61,335 nucleotides of DNA from Perkinsus olseni (lineage: Eukaryota; Perkinsozoa; Perkinsida), in NCBI GenBank assembly GCA_013115125.1, contig JABANN010000150.1:1-61335 (forward strand). Reading direction: 5' to 3'. Under the pieces are notes generated by a model. The model searched no databases. It was not told the origin of the DNA and was given only the letters and a program-made list of their open reading frames with translations. This document shows positions 46,401 to 58,349 of the stretch, one piece after another; position 1 is the stretch's first letter; every line of letters begins with the position of its first letter. The position numbers and the translations under genes were made by a program.

Positions 46401-47089
46401 GTGAAGGACGGTCGTGGGGAGGTAGAGGCATCGTCACGGTCGGCGAGGAGAACTCCATTGATGTCATTGTCTTCCTCTCCAAGGATGTCAATTTTGACTG
46501 GACCTATGGCAATACTATTTCCGCTGCCGCCTGCGTGCTCAATCCCTCTTCCTCGGACGAAGTATTGCGCGAGGTCTCGGCAGTACTGGCTAAGACGGGC
46601 TTGCTACACTACCGAGTAGATGAGAATTCCGAGGAGCCGCGCCACTGGACTGAGGAGTACATCCCCGCCGCCGCGACTTTGGCGATCTTATCTATGGGAA
46701 AGGTAAAGGCTTCGACGACTACTCCGTCAAGGAGCTTCTGGACTAACTGGTTGGGTTGGAATAGCCTACCTCTGAGCTCTGAGTGCATGCACCACTTCTT
46801 GCCTGTTATTCTCTTCCCTCTGGGGTCGTCTGACACTACACCAATAATGTCACCTGAAGAACCAGCAATTCCGTCATCTGACGACTTGACCAAATCTACG
46901 GCGGGCGCGCGTTTGAGCACCAGCCAACCTTCTAAGCTCCATCTCGATGGTGAAAGGGGTCACCAATGCGGAAAATGCCAGAGGCCGGGGACCAAGCGTT
47001 GTGCTAGATGTAAAAAGGTCTATTATTGCAGTATTGAGTGTCAGAAGGCAGCATGGCCGATGCATAAGCGGGAGTGCACGGAAGCTTGA
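43428..47089 (+). CDS. DUF4470-MYND zinc finger protein
   Basis: Two frames, 43428-44198 and 44228-47089, joined by a 29-nt GT-AG intron; the second frame is open for about 2.8 kb without further introns. The N-terminal part matches DUF4470: WFTLYPFANIPPRDL, then VLLLGCGDM and DTEPAIIARDLVYLQLL. This module heads many fungal and protist MYND proteins, including DUF4470-MYND ciliary assembly relatives. The join yields DTARICYHHLW and LDEAVQEYRDRGY, strongly protein-like. The C-terminal 40 residues are a MYND finger with full Cys/His spacing: CGKCQRPGTKRCARCKK-VYYCS-IECQ-AAW-HKREC. About 1.2 k residues in total. MYND fingers bind proline-rich partners. If the intron is wrong, this is a frameshifted gene. 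Confidence 0.8.
44199..44227 (+). other. Candidate 29-nt GT-AG intron in the DUF4470-MYND gene
   Basis: The only short GT-AG interval near the frame change with the right length modulo 3. Removing it turns two overlapping frames into one with family-like sequence on both sides. Confidence 0.55.
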
Positions 47090-47616
47090 GGGGAATTAGT
47101 AAGTTGAATAGCCTTACCGTTTCAGTCATATCTCGTTAGAGCATTGCCGCGTTGTAACGATCTCGTACTATGCTTCAGTCCGCTTCTCACTGCAGCCTTG
47201 TTCAGGTTAACGAAGTTATAACCTCCACTCGGACATCTATGGGGGCCATCGGTGTCCAGGTGGATGAATCCATTCGCTCACGCTACCATTCTATGGTAGC
47301 ACCTTCCTTGGTGGTGAAGGCCAATGAAGTTGATCAATGACCAGAGCTTGCTCTCTGCGATTATTACTTTTTTCATTTCGAATCATCTCTTGATGTGTAA
47401 ATCTGTAATGAGTTCCCTGGTAGAGTTTGAGGTTGCGTTGCAAGTCGATGGGGGGCCTACTGCGGAAGGGGGGGTCTCAGCAATTGAAGTTCCGGACCTT
47501 CGGGGGACGTACGTGTGGGTGCACGGCAACTTGATTGAGGCTCTCGTCAGTACCGTGCGCAGACCGTGCCGTGTGGCAGCTCATTTTTGTAATACGGCTT
47601 CTGTTCTCTTGCCGTC
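47090..47616. other. MYND gene-kinase spacer with a short frame
   Basis: Contains a 56-codon frame at 47170-47340 (starting MLQSASHC) and an overlapping open frame from 47324; neither has a family or splice link to the kinase that I can support. Confidence 0.35.
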
Positions 47617-50441
47617 ATGAACCGATTGGTAGAGGCGTTCTCCGCCACTACCACCAAGAGTGGAGGGGACAGCAGGGTGGGTCGGACATGGCTAGCTCGT
47701 TGTGCCTCAGTGAATTCACATTTAGGGTAAAGGTAAGAAAACCTACAGCCGTGTCTACAAGTTCGACACCCGAGAAGTCGCTGAGGAGAAGCCACTGTCG
47801 GAAGGTGACAGCTTCTGCGAACTCTGAGCACGACTGAGCTCACGCTCGATCATTGTCAGGGGGCTTTGCGTATGTTAGTTTGATGAAGGACATTCATACT
47901 AGTCGACCCTATGCCATGAAGAAGATGAAGTGCACAGTGAGTAGCGATGGACGCACGCTGAAGGTGAACGACTATGGTTATGTCCCAGGACAGGACACGG
48001 TACCAGATGGCCCTACACGAGTGTAAAATCTTGGAGTCCTTAGCCGGCCATCCGAACATCGTCAACTGTTATGGCCACATCACCGAACCCGGTATGCTCC
48101 CCAGCCGCTCATTTCACAGCGAATTTGCCATCCTGGTAGGTGAGCAGGTCGGCTCGAAAGATGTTTGTCTCCTCCTGGACTACTGTGATGGTGGCCACCT
48201 GCTTGACCTATTGGATCGCCACCACGGCCGTTTACCCACAGCCACCGTTGTAAGCCCCGGGCGCTCGGCATTCCTGCAGTATCTTGTCTCTCCGTTAGGT
48301 GAAGGCAATGAAAGATCTCATGTCTGCTGTTAACATTTTGCATACCCAATCACCCCCAATTCAGCATAGAGACTTGAAGGTCGAGAACGTTCTGTACAAT
48401 ACTGCAAGTGATCTGTATACACTCTGTGACTTCGGCAGTGCTACCACACGAGAGTATCCCAACCCCAGCTCCTTATCAAAGGCTCAGATGGCCACGCTAG
48501 AGGAGGATATCCAGCGTTACACTACCTTAATGTACCGCTCACCTGAGATGGTAGACCTCTACACTGGCCTACCTATAACAACTAAATCTGATATATGGAT
48601 GTGCGGCTGTAAGGGCAATCAACCTCTGCGGGCATCACTGAAGATAACATCAGGTATACTCTTCACCCTCATCTGCTACCGGCATCCTTTCCAGGATCAA
48701 TCGGTGCTGGCGATCTCCAATGCGAGGTGGGGGATAAACTCGTGAACCTGCCGCTCCCGACGACAGGGCTTTCCGACAGGTATGAGATCGATCCTGAAGC
48801 AGCAGAGCGGCACCCTCGACCATTGACACAGTTGTGCGAGTGGATGCTCTCACGCGATCCAACCAGGAGGCCGACAGCCCAGCAGGTCCGTAGATAACCA
48901 TGTCCGTGGATCTTCAATCTTCATTTCTGACTCACCGTATGCGCCGTAACATACCGTTGCAATGAGGAGCACCGGACGCCCTGTTTTCATCTGATGGGAG
49001 CTTGAAAAACACCTCGCACAGGTACTCGATGTTCTGACCGACTGGAATCGCGTGGTGGTCGAGGGTCTCGTCATCGCCAATGGAACAGCAGGACACTCAA
49101 AGAAGAGTGGTAAGGCCATAGCCTATGAGGCATAGGGCGGACTAGCGGACCCTAATGCAGTGCGCTTTCGGCTTCTGCGCTGTTTACTCTCTCCCTCAGG
49201 TTCCAACGCATTATCAGATGCGAGGTCCCCGAACGTTCAGCATCCTCTACCTGTTCGGGAGGGTAAGCTCTATTCTATTTCGGCGTGGTGCCAGCTCAGC
49301 TTGCCGTTACAGGAAAGAAGATGTCGAAGCACCAGAAGAGACGGCCTAAGTCGCTAGAGCCACCGCCCGTCCTACCATCACCGGAGTCTTCTGGTGATGA
49401 AGGAAGAGAGATCCACTCAGCGCCGGACTGGAGCACACCGTCAGACAGTACGTTCGGTCTCCTTGGACTCGGCGACACGCCGGGGATACGATCCTTATCG
49501 TTATCCTCAGCCTGGCTTGCTATCACATCTCCTTGTAGGTGAGCTACCTTCATGGCGGGCATTTCAAACGGAGGAGCCACAACAGCAACAACAAGAAGTC
49601 GTAGAGAGCAATCCCCGCGGTAGGTTGAGTCGGGAAGCAATAGCGTAGTGAGTGGTCGTACTGTCGATTGGCAGATGCATGGAAGTCGTTTACGGATCCA
49701 AACCCTCTACGGGAGCTCCCACCAGCAGGAGCGGCGGCGGCGGATGCTGCAAGCAGGACCCTGGGTAAGACGATGTGGCTGCGGGCGTCACTCCCATGTG
49801 CGATGGTCATCAGCTTCCACCGCCCCTCCAGCTGCAGCAGCCGCGTGGGGAGCCACCTTCGGATCGTCTCCCGCGGTGGAGGCCATGCCCTCTCCCACTC
49901 TCCCTGGTAGGTTTCACGCTGCTTGTGGAGTTCTCATATCACATCCATTCAGCTCCTTTGCTTAGTCCAGAATAGATTTTCACTGTTAGGTGACGGCCTG
50001 CCTGAGTGGACGGCCTTCGGAGGTTCCGTGTCACCGTCATCACCACAACTCCTTGCATCATCAATGCCGCCGCCTCCAACTGATACGAGTCAGTTTACTA
50101 CCGGCAATGACGTGTGGGGCGATGGTCCCTCAACAGCAGTGGATAACGGACGATCGGGTGGGGATGCTGCTGGTCCTATACTCAGCGCGTGCTCCCTACA
50201 ATGTATGTCCATAGGTCACTGGGAAGCCTTCGATTCTGATTCGCCTCCGAAGGCTGGGGGCCAAGCGTCGGCCTGCCCGTTGGCGAGCTCAGTGGAGGCT
50301 ATCTCTGGCCCTATGAGCGTTGACTCTTGCCTTGCTCAGGAGAAGGCCAATCGAGTGTGTACCGCAACGACTGACTTGATAACTCTGAATGATGATAGTC
50401 ACGCAGGAGAGGCTCATACATCACTTAACCAGGTTGGCTGA
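47617..50441 (+). CDS. AAK1/GAK/Ark1-family (NAK) serine/threonine kinase
   Basis: NAK-family kinases phosphorylate clathrin adaptors and regulate endocytosis. ATG 47617 starts MNRLVEAFSATTTK. The kinase domain: glycine loop EKPLSEGGFAYVSL, lysine YAMKKMK, helix-C ALHECKILESL, hinge LLLDYCDGGHLLDLL, catalytic HRDLKVENVL, DFG in LCDFGSATT, and the NAK-specific activation segment EEDIQRYTTLMYRSPEMVDLY with KSDIW. It ends near SRDPTRRPTAQQV. After WNRVVVEGLVIANG come several low-complexity exons rich in Pro/Ser/Gln, with WTAFGG, NDVWG and DSDSPP near 50000-50300, resembling the disordered adaptor-binding tails of this family. All introns seen are GT-AG, about 40-60 nt. The tail exons between 49500 and 49950 are less certain. 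Confidence 0.87.
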
Positions 50442-50841
50442 CTATACGGTTATGTTCAGTGGAGATAGGATAGTCGCTTCTTTAGGCCTGTCAGCGGTAG
50501 TTATCGCAGTTCAAGCATTCCAGTCATCACCTGCTTCGTCTGTCGGTTGCTCAACCGAATTTATGATTGTTCCTCCTTGTACAGCCACAATTGCCGTTTA
50601 TGTATACCCCAGTTTCAACAGAGAGTGAGCGTTGTTGTCTTGTAGAGGGTGAACAACATCACCTGTAGCGCGGTGATGCCACTAGGAGTCGGGTTATGGG
50701 ATTCTCCTCACAGGGCGTTGTGATCGGGCACGTCATGAGCTTGCTTCAGTTGTTATTCCTCGCCAGAGTGTGACTGAGGCCTTCTGTGGTTCTGTCGGTC
50801 GTCAACACTGCAACTCTAATAATCAGTGGCATCCAACAAGT

Positions 50842-51087
50842 ATGGGAAACGCAGCATCATGCCATGGTGTCCACCCACGAAGCCCCCGGAGATGTCTTGT
50901 TATCGATGATGACTTCTATGGGAACGAGTCACGATGCACGCAGCACAGGATGGCTAGACTGAGGAGGGAGGAGCTAGTGAAGAGAATAAGCGGTATAACG
51001 TCGTCATCAACAACAGCATCGAGTGGATCTAGTCTGGATCTAAGCCGAGCCGGTTGTGACCAGCCGTTATACAACAAGAGAGTCTAG
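50842..51087 (+). CDS. Small protein with N-myristoylation/palmitoylation signal
   Basis: An 81-codon frame starting MGNAASC: Gly-2 with Ser-6 fits N-myristoyltransferase and Cys-7 fits a neighbouring palmitoylation site, as in Src-like and calpain-like membrane adaptors. The remainder is basic (RMARLRREELVKR) with a Ser-rich stretch. No domain recognised. The ORF could extend upstream in frame to 50770, which would remove the signal. Single-exon, small, and supported mainly by the motif. Confidence 0.42.
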   Translation: MGNAASCHGVHPRSPRRCLVIDDDFYGNESRCTQHRMARLRREELVKRISGITSSSTTASSGSSLDLSRAGCDQPLYNKRV

Positions 51088-51674
51088 TTTAGTCCCGACT
51101 GTTGTTCTAGTTAATCGAACTCTATCCAGCTGCTGTACATTGTTCCTGCCCATTTAGCTACTTATCCCCCTTTCCGCTGGTGCCTTACTGCCAGGAGCGA
51201 GCTTAGGTTGCAGTATGTCCCCCAAACATTCGTGAGTGACGAGGTGCTTCAATCCCGTGCAGCTCCAGGTCTCTGGTTGGTCGGCCAATCGCCACGTCGT
51301 CTGTTGCCTCCGTTGCACCACTTTCGATTGTTTCTCCTGCACCCTAAGAGTCCGGGCCTCAGCAAAGCCACATCGCTGTGATGGCCTTCCTCCACCCAAC
51401 AGCCCTGCCCACTGGCCCTACATCAGCAGTCTCTACTCTAGTACATGTCTATGCTTCAATGCAGACCCACTAAGTCTCCCTCGAAGCATCACTTTATTGT
51501 TCCCTCTACTGGCCCATCCCTGGATGTTGTGTTCATTATCAATGGCAAGGGGTGCAGCTGCGACTAGGGGACGATTACGCACTTCAAGAATATTAACCTG
51601 TATGCCGCAGGACGCCGTGGCCTTCGAGACCGATAAGTGGTCCTCTCTCCTATTTGTAGCGAGGAGTGCTTTCT

Positions 51675-53664
51675 ATGACCTCTGCACCAAGCAGATGCCT
51701 TCGGTGTCTACTAGGCGATGAGGACGCCCCTGACAATGACTCACACCGTGCTCCGTTGATGTCCCCTAGAGAAAGGGTGACGTTGAATCCGTGCGAGAAG
51801 TTCCGACGCCACGGCTTGTGGCCGTGGAGGCTCACCGTCCACATCTGTCTCGCCCTCATCACAACAGCAATGGTGTAGGTGTCGACCGGACGCTCCTTAG
51901 TTGATGTATCGCCCTATGTAGATGCATCTGGACCGAGAATGATTGTCTTCATGCTAGGCATGCACTCCGGCATTTCTATACAGGGTTCATAGGAGTTCCT
52001 GGCAGCCCTGGGGAACGTGAAAGGTGTAGGGAGAGCCTCTTCGGCCGCGGAGTCGAGGACCTTACCCAGTTTTCGGCAATTGGTTAGCAAGGGAGTCTGT
52101 TCTCTCAGATGCCTCAACAGCCTCGGAGCTCGCGAGTGTCAGCAACCAGACGTTAGATCATTACTGGAACATAGATGGAAGAAGTCTTGCGGACTTCAGG
52201 TGAGGTGTGGTCGCCGTGGGTATCAACCGCCTGCACCTACTCCAATTTCCCATGACCCGGTGTCGCGGGCTGTGGTGCTTTAGGACGCTCGTGGCCCCAT
52301 TCATGCAACCCTATCTTCCGGACCTTGTAGGCACCTGTCTCAACCATTGGCTCTCCACATACACTGGCTCAACGGCGATCGACAGCGCATGATCCTCGAC
52401 GACGGCTGGCAGAAAGATTTTAGTTACGGCCGGTTGATGAACTCCGTGGAGAAGCTGAAGAGAATACGCAACGTATACGATCGTATCCTTGCTCTTCTAC
52501 GGTGTACTCTCAGATGTACTTCGCCATCCATATTTTGGATCCATTCCCGGGGTCGTGGTGGTGGCAGTGCTTATCGTGGAGCATACGGGTGAACTTCGAT
52601 TATGGCGGCAGCGGCCAGGTAGCCCCCGCCTTCCGGATGTTCAGCTCAGTCCAACGTTCCTGGTTGGTGTTGTGAGTATAAGAACTTACTCACGTGAATC
52701 TACAATTGTTTATCATCGTCCAGCGAGGGTAGTGGTCGTTTGCCAGGTGAAGAGTCGCCTGACCTACGACCTCACCGAGTGTTCGGACACAGAGCTGGAA
52801 GCGTTATTCCTTGAGGATCCCCGACTAGCAGGAGAGAGATATACCCACCCCGTGCTGTATCTCCTCCCACTACTCTGCTTACCACTAACGCTGCTCTCGG
52901 CGGCGCTAGCTACCCGGTCATACATTCTGCGTCGAGGCGGTCTGCGGTCTACTGGTGATACGAACGACCTTCTTGTGCGTGAGCTGGCTGTTGGTTGGCT
53001 GGACCCCTGGTTGATATTCGTATTGGCTGCCAATGCAGTGCAGGCCACAGCCGCACTACAGTGCATTCAGAGGGCTGACAAGACAGCAGATGTCTACTGG
53101 AGGTTGTCCCTCCTAGGCGTCGGTGCTGGTATGGCATGGCTCACACTCTTACGCTACCTCCAGTTCTTCCCTACCTACTATGTCCTCATTCGGACACTGT
53201 CTCGAGCGCTCCCTCGGTTACTGAGGTTCCTCTCCGGTCTCATGCCCTTATTCATGGCCTATGCACTGTGTGGCACTTGTGTGTTCTGGCCCAGCAGCAA
53301 CTTCGCCTCTCTATCGGACGCTCTTATGGCTATGTTCTCCCTACTCAATGGTGACATCATCCATGACATGTTCATGGACATGACATCTATTTCGTGGTTC
53401 TGGGGACAAGTCTACTGCTACACATTCCTTTGCCTTTTCATATACGTCGTATTGAACATCTTCCTAGCTATAGTGGACGAGGCTTTCTGTACGGCGAAGC
53501 GTTTCGAGGAACTCCACTTGCGACATTCGGCACGGGAGAGTACAACAGGGTCGTCGACAAGCCTAGTGAGCTCTGAGGATGCAGGTGAGGCAACAGCCAT
53601 TCATTCCTTGGACACGCTTCTGGTCGATCTTCTTGTTCTCACCAGGTCATCATCAGCTCGGTGA
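51675..53664 (+). CDS. Mucolipin-type TRP channel (TRPML/MCOLN)
   Basis: Lysosomal/endosomal cation channel family. Start ATG 51675; the N-terminus contains LNPCEKFRRHGLWPWRL, the conserved pre-S1 block, then S1 (ICLALITTAMV). A 26-nt intron (51875-51900) joins to VDVSPYVDASG. The luminal region is spread over several less certain exons, resuming at ILDDGWQKDFSYGRL. The exon 52489-53664 supplies S2-S6: LGVGAGMAWLTLLRYLQFF and YYVLIRTLSRALPRLLRF (S4-S5), the pore LMAMFSLLNGDIIHDMF and S6 CLFIYVVLNIFLAIVDEAF. In animal TRPMLs the filter reads NGDD; here it is NGDI, so ion selectivity may differ. C-terminal tail is short and Ser-rich. The large luminal exons need checking. Confidence 0.8.
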
Positions 53665-53907
53665 CAATGAGTTGCGGATGCAGTGCGAGCCTTCCGCCTG
53701 ACTTATCATTGATTTTTTACGTAGAATTCAGTAACTAGTGTTTTACTTGAACGAAGTGCGTTTGTTGCACCAGTGAAGGTCTTTCGACGGTGTAGATCAT
53801 AAACTAGTCACTCCAGAACCATCCACGCAGACCGTAAACCCAATTTGAAACTGAATGTTCCTTGAAAACAATTGTAACAAGAGAGGCTTATCCCTGATAA
53901 ATATACT

Positions 53908-56544
53908 TCAAATAGCGAACTTGTTGCAGAGGCACGTTAGCTTATTGAAGGATGACGTGTCCTTCGGCATGCAAACTTGAAAACTCATATAGGTTTCTCT
54001 GGGTTCAGCGAATTGAGGGGTATCGCCGATGAGTTCCACGTCGAAGAGCATGGAGACGTTCGTCAACTCTTGAGGACGCAGCCTCAGGCGGACAATCCCG
54101 GCCGACTCGTCAGTCGTTCGCCGCATAGTTGGGGTGAATTCAGGGGAAAGCTCGAGATCAAGACACGCTGATCCACGCGAATGTTGTGAGTTGATAGAAA
54201 CGATGATGTGCTCAATAAGATCGGAAGGAACGCTCGAGGACTCTTCTCCCCACTCGAGTGAACAAGGCGATGCTCTGAATGCGAAAAACACAATCCAAGA
54301 CCCCAAGACAGGGGAATCCGCCCTACTTGGTCGGTATGCCCAGTTGCTGTGGCGTCCTATGGTGCACCTTCCTCGTGAATATGTTTCGGACGGAGACGTC
54401 ACAGTTGGTCGATTCCCACCGACCTGAGTAAGCAGAGTTCGAAATGTTGATCAAACCGATGGCTGCCTCGCTTGGTACTCACAGTTGACTGGTAGAATAC
54501 TCTTGTCCATGAGGCCCAGAACTGCGTTATGCAGATCTACGCTCGTTATCAACGCTAGCTCATTGTGAGATAGGACTTGGTGAACGTGAGAAGGGAACTC
54601 CTTATTCGACGAGATTATGGCCAACGGGGAGTATCTTTCATTGGCGGCCGCCTTGTGACTGGCCCATTGGTTGCCGTGGTCGCTCATGATGATCGTCGTA
54701 TGCCGCTGGCCAAGTTGACTGTAGAAGTTATCCTGCCATTTAAGGTACTCCACGAGATCATCATCCCAGCCAAACCCATAGAGTTGATCGCCTTGATGAT
54801 TTCCCGTCATGTACAACTGTTGGAAGAGACGGACACCCTTTTCTTTTTGGTACGCCATAGCCACGCTCTTTCCAACGGGAAAGCAGTACTCTTCTTGCCG
54901 CAGGTTGCCAGTACACTCGAGCACAGTCTTCCCTTCATGTATCTCCGACAACCCTCTGACTCTATCCTCCAATGCATTCAAGTAGTGATGAGGGCCCAGC
55001 TGGCCATCTTTCCAGTTGTGAGCCATCAGATTGAACCCTTCGATACCCGCGCATATCCCAGATATCATCCCAGCCTCCCTGGCATATTGCGCCTGACAAA
55101 GTCGTCGTAACAGTGTGCCACAGCCTGGGAATATTCAATCCGATATTGAATGGCTCGAGAGATTCTATCGCGCATCTCTTCAAGGCATCATACTGGAGTA
55201 CTGGCTCCGTGTCTAGATCCACTTACCAGGCCTCTTGTCCTCCCATCCTCGGTTGCGAACTCCATGAGAGGCGTTAACGGGTTGAAGTAGCCAATTTGGA
55301 AGGCGGTCATGGCCAACATAGTGAATTTGCCGGTTGCAATGAAGCCGCCCAGCACGTAGCTCTCCCTAACTTCTCGCTTACTCTCGACGTAGGCTCGAGT
55401 TTTGGGGAAGGTCCGCATGAAATGAGCTCGGCTGATGGCGTCTATCATTATCAACGTCACGTGATCTGTCGTGTACACATTCCCACGGCCCCCCTTGCGG
55501 GACGCTGGCTGGAAGGCAGTCCCAAAGACACCGCTAAGGGCAAGGGCCGCTTCTCGCCGCGAAAGAGACATGCGAGGGGGAGGAGTGGGTGTCCGTCGTA
55601 AATGGAAGATTGTCCATTCGACGGAGGCTGTGCAATTGTGGAGAATGAGTGCATCATGAGTGAGACGAAAATGACTTCCAGACAGCTGCATCTTGGCTCG
55701 AGGTTTCTGATTGGGGTATTCTACTTCTTCTTCTGACCGGAGTACTCTCGGATACTCATCCAGAGCGTAGAAGTCAGTAGAACACTCGGACGACTTCTCA
55801 GTCGGTAGATGGCAGACTCCATTATTCCTATCGCAGATGTTGTTCAGGAAATGCGTGGCGTTGAGGAGGACGAAGTGGTAGGCCGCACCTACGGCTGAGT
55901 TGATCAATCAAGCGACCTGCTACGGTGAGGGTGCAGCCAAACGAAAGAAGGCCCACTCGAAGAAGCAGCTGAGAGGAAGCACACGAATGAGGCCAGCCCT
56001 CACATTCCTTGGGGCGGCGGGGGAGAGCAGCGATGGGAATTAATGGATCGAATCCTCTGACCTCTGCCATCCTGCGCTGGACAGTGTTGGACTTCATAGG
56101 TGCTTCGATTCCATGACGAGAAGTCTTCTCGTAGGGGCCGTGGTGAGCACTGATGGAGGCTCTCGATCGCCCACCTGAAACAGTGAAGCACCAACGTCTC
56201 ACTGCGGTCATCATGGCAGAGGCTACGAACAGCATGCAACGGAGATGAACAACGCATGGTCTTCCTCTTCGTACTCGCCAGAGAAGAGCTCCCTATTATC
56301 GTGAACTGCGGCCCCGACCAGCGCGGTTGCTGAGACAAGCAAAGCTTTACTGATCGGCGCCGGTAAATAAAGATATCATCACTCAAGCAGATGCGAGACC
56401 GAACGGGGCCCTGCCACCGGGCTTACCCTGCAAGGAGGTGGCTTGCTGATGCGTCGCAATCCTCCAAGATATGGTGAACAGGGCCACGAAAACGAACAGC
56501 AAGAGCGATGCGAGCCCTCGCTTTCCGGATAGATGACTGGCCAT
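53908..56544 (-). CDS. DUF229 family (sulfatase/alkaline-phosphatase-like) type II membrane protein
   Basis: From ATG 56544 the N-terminus is MASHLSGKRGLASLL with a signal-anchor (LLLFVFVALFTISWRIA), so the catalytic part should face the secretory lumen or outside. The core has VTLIMIDAISRAHFMRTFPKTR, the DUF229 phosphoesterase-like first strand and nucleophile region, then GFIATGKFTMLAMTAFQIGYF. Later come ICAGIEGFNLMAHNW, DNFYSQLGQRHTTIIMSDHGNQW (the metal-binding SDHG motif) and LHNAVLGLMDKSILPVNCEY. A 33-nt intron near 54437-54469 leads to the C-terminal exon ending at 53908. DUF229 proteins are thought to modify carbohydrates or lipids; substrate unknown. Exons between 56380 and 55910 were not resolved fully. 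Confidence 0.78.
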
Positions 56545-56858
56545 CTTTAGAGGTGGGAGGGCTCGAAGCCTGACGACCACCCGGCTTCATTTGAACGACC
56601 TTGACTCAATGACCAACGCCGTTGTACCGTTGCAACCAGTCGTCGGCATGTTCTTGCTTGGCCCGAGTCAATGACCCTCAACAACCCCGTCTTACTCTAC
56701 TGGTAACGCAAAAGCCTCAATGCAAAAGTGTGGTTTACGGCAATCATGAACACTCACGAAAATGTGAATAAGTTTTGATAGTAAGCATACGGCACAGACG
56801 AGTTTGTTCATTGACACTCACGTTATATATCGCTTCCCGGGCCGCACAGGACCGGCAC

Positions 56859-57788
56859 TCAGTTTTTTAGTTTCTTACCCCGTGGCGCTCCTTCGTCTGC
56901 AGCCAGGACCTCAGCTCTTCGTTTCTCAGCTCTGACGGCTTTCCTTGGTGATGGTTTACGACGAGTTTTCTTAAGCGTATTCGGTTTGACTACCGCGTCC
57001 GCCACCGCATCGTCTTCGCGCATCAACAGGATCCTCAACCCATTCATCGGCACCGACTGTCCCCAATTCTCCCTGCCCTCCTCGAAAACTTCTCTGGGTA
57101 TGTCCACGAGGAGAAGCGGTTCACGGTAATAGAAGGTCGACCTCGGATCTCGAGAGATGAGGTCGCCGACACCGTTGGAATGCTTGCCATGAGCGGTAAA
57201 ATTATTCTCCAACTTCACGCTTTCCTTAATGTGGAACCTGTTTTGTCTCTTGATATCCTGCTCGAAGGTGACCGTATACTGGCTGTACTCTCTGAACGTA
57301 GCCGACCCCTCAACGACCATCCTCCCTTCCTTGGGGGCATCTGCATGATGCAGTTCCTTGAAGATGAGCGACATGCCGAACTGTGGCACGGAGCCTTTGA
57401 AGGCACCTACAGGCAGGAAGCCCCCCACCCTCCATGGTTTCAGCTTCACCTCGTTGACACCACTATCGAGCTCTATGCCCGTGAACAAGGCGTGATCAGC
57501 ATTATCGAAACATATCGCGTCCTTTGCCTTAGCATCTCCTCGGAATCTATCGGGACTCTGCATGAAGGCTACACTGCTCAAGCAGCCATTCTCTTGCACG
57601 CTCCCCTTCAACCGAAAAGTCTTAGCAAACCCCGTCCCCGGCGGGTCCCTCTGAGTAATGCTCATATCAACACCATCTCTCGTCTTGGCGAGGTGCATAG
57701 CCTCCCTTCCATTAGAGTAGAAATATTCACCGTTTTTTAGGGCCACGACCAGGGTGCCGACGTGAACAGTACAGTAGAATGGACGCAT
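56859..57788 (-). CDS. Intronless protein of unknown function, basic C-terminus
   Basis: Single frame of 309 residues from ATG 57788. The body is beta-strand-like (VKLKPWRVGGFLPVG, SQYTVTFEQDIK, STFYYREPLLLVDIP) with no membrane segment. The last 45 residues are Lys/Arg-rich (TRRKPSPRKAVRAEKRR and a final GKKLKN), which looks like nuclear targeting. No family recognised; it may be a nuclear or chromatin-related protein specific to the lineage. Unlike its neighbours it has no intron. Confidence 0.55.
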   Translation of the reverse strand: MRPFYCTVHVGTLVVALKNGEYFYSNGREAMHLAKTRDGVDMSITQRDPPGTGFAKTFRLKGSVQENGCLSSVAFMQSPDRFRGDAKAKDAICFDNADHALFTGIELDSGVNEVKLKPWRVGGFLPVGAFKGSVPQFGMSLIFKELHHADAPKEGRMVVEGSATFREYSQYTVTFEQDIKRQNRFHIKESVKLENNFTAHGKHSNGVGDLISRDPRSTFYYREPLLLVDIPREVFEEGRENWGQSVPMNGLRILLMREDDAVADAVVKPNTLKKTRRKPSPRKAVRAEKRRAEVLAADEGAPRGKKLKN

Positions 57789-58349
57789 GCTCAAAGGCAA
57801 AGACCGATGGCTGTTCCCATGAATTCTACTTCCATTCTGCCACCACTCACACCCCACTAGGATAGACCAACCCAACACCCAAAAAGGTCAGATTGAACGT
57901 GTACATCACAAAAAATGACAATTAAATGTGGTTACCATACGGGTACACAGTAGCCATCAGCGCCACGACGACGGTGATGCTCTCACGCTGGATCCACCTC
58001 CTCCACCCCCTACAGACCCACAGAGTAGGGCAAAAACAGAGTCTCAGGATTTTACCTCGATGCGGGTCACCGTTAGAATCAACAACATTGGGCGTGGCAG
58101 TAGAGGGTTTCCGCCGCACTAACAGCTCGTACCTGTTGCGAGGAGGCACAGCCGTCCTTCACGGTCGACACTACCACCGCCACTCACATCAACTGGGGCT
58201 CGCCAATGAGGTCCTTGAAGCCATCAGAATGATGCTTACCTGACCAAGGCATCAATACACTGCTATCGGAGACTTGCGTGCCAGTCGGCCAACTAGCGAT
58301 TTCGCTCGCCGCTGTACAACAAGGAGACGCAACACGAACAATCCTCGGT
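57789..58349. other. Spacer before the Kelch-BTB gene
   Basis: About 560 bp without a supportable gene on either strand. It may hold a last exon of the Kelch-BTB gene, for which a minus-strand frame exists down to 58184. Confidence 0.4.
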
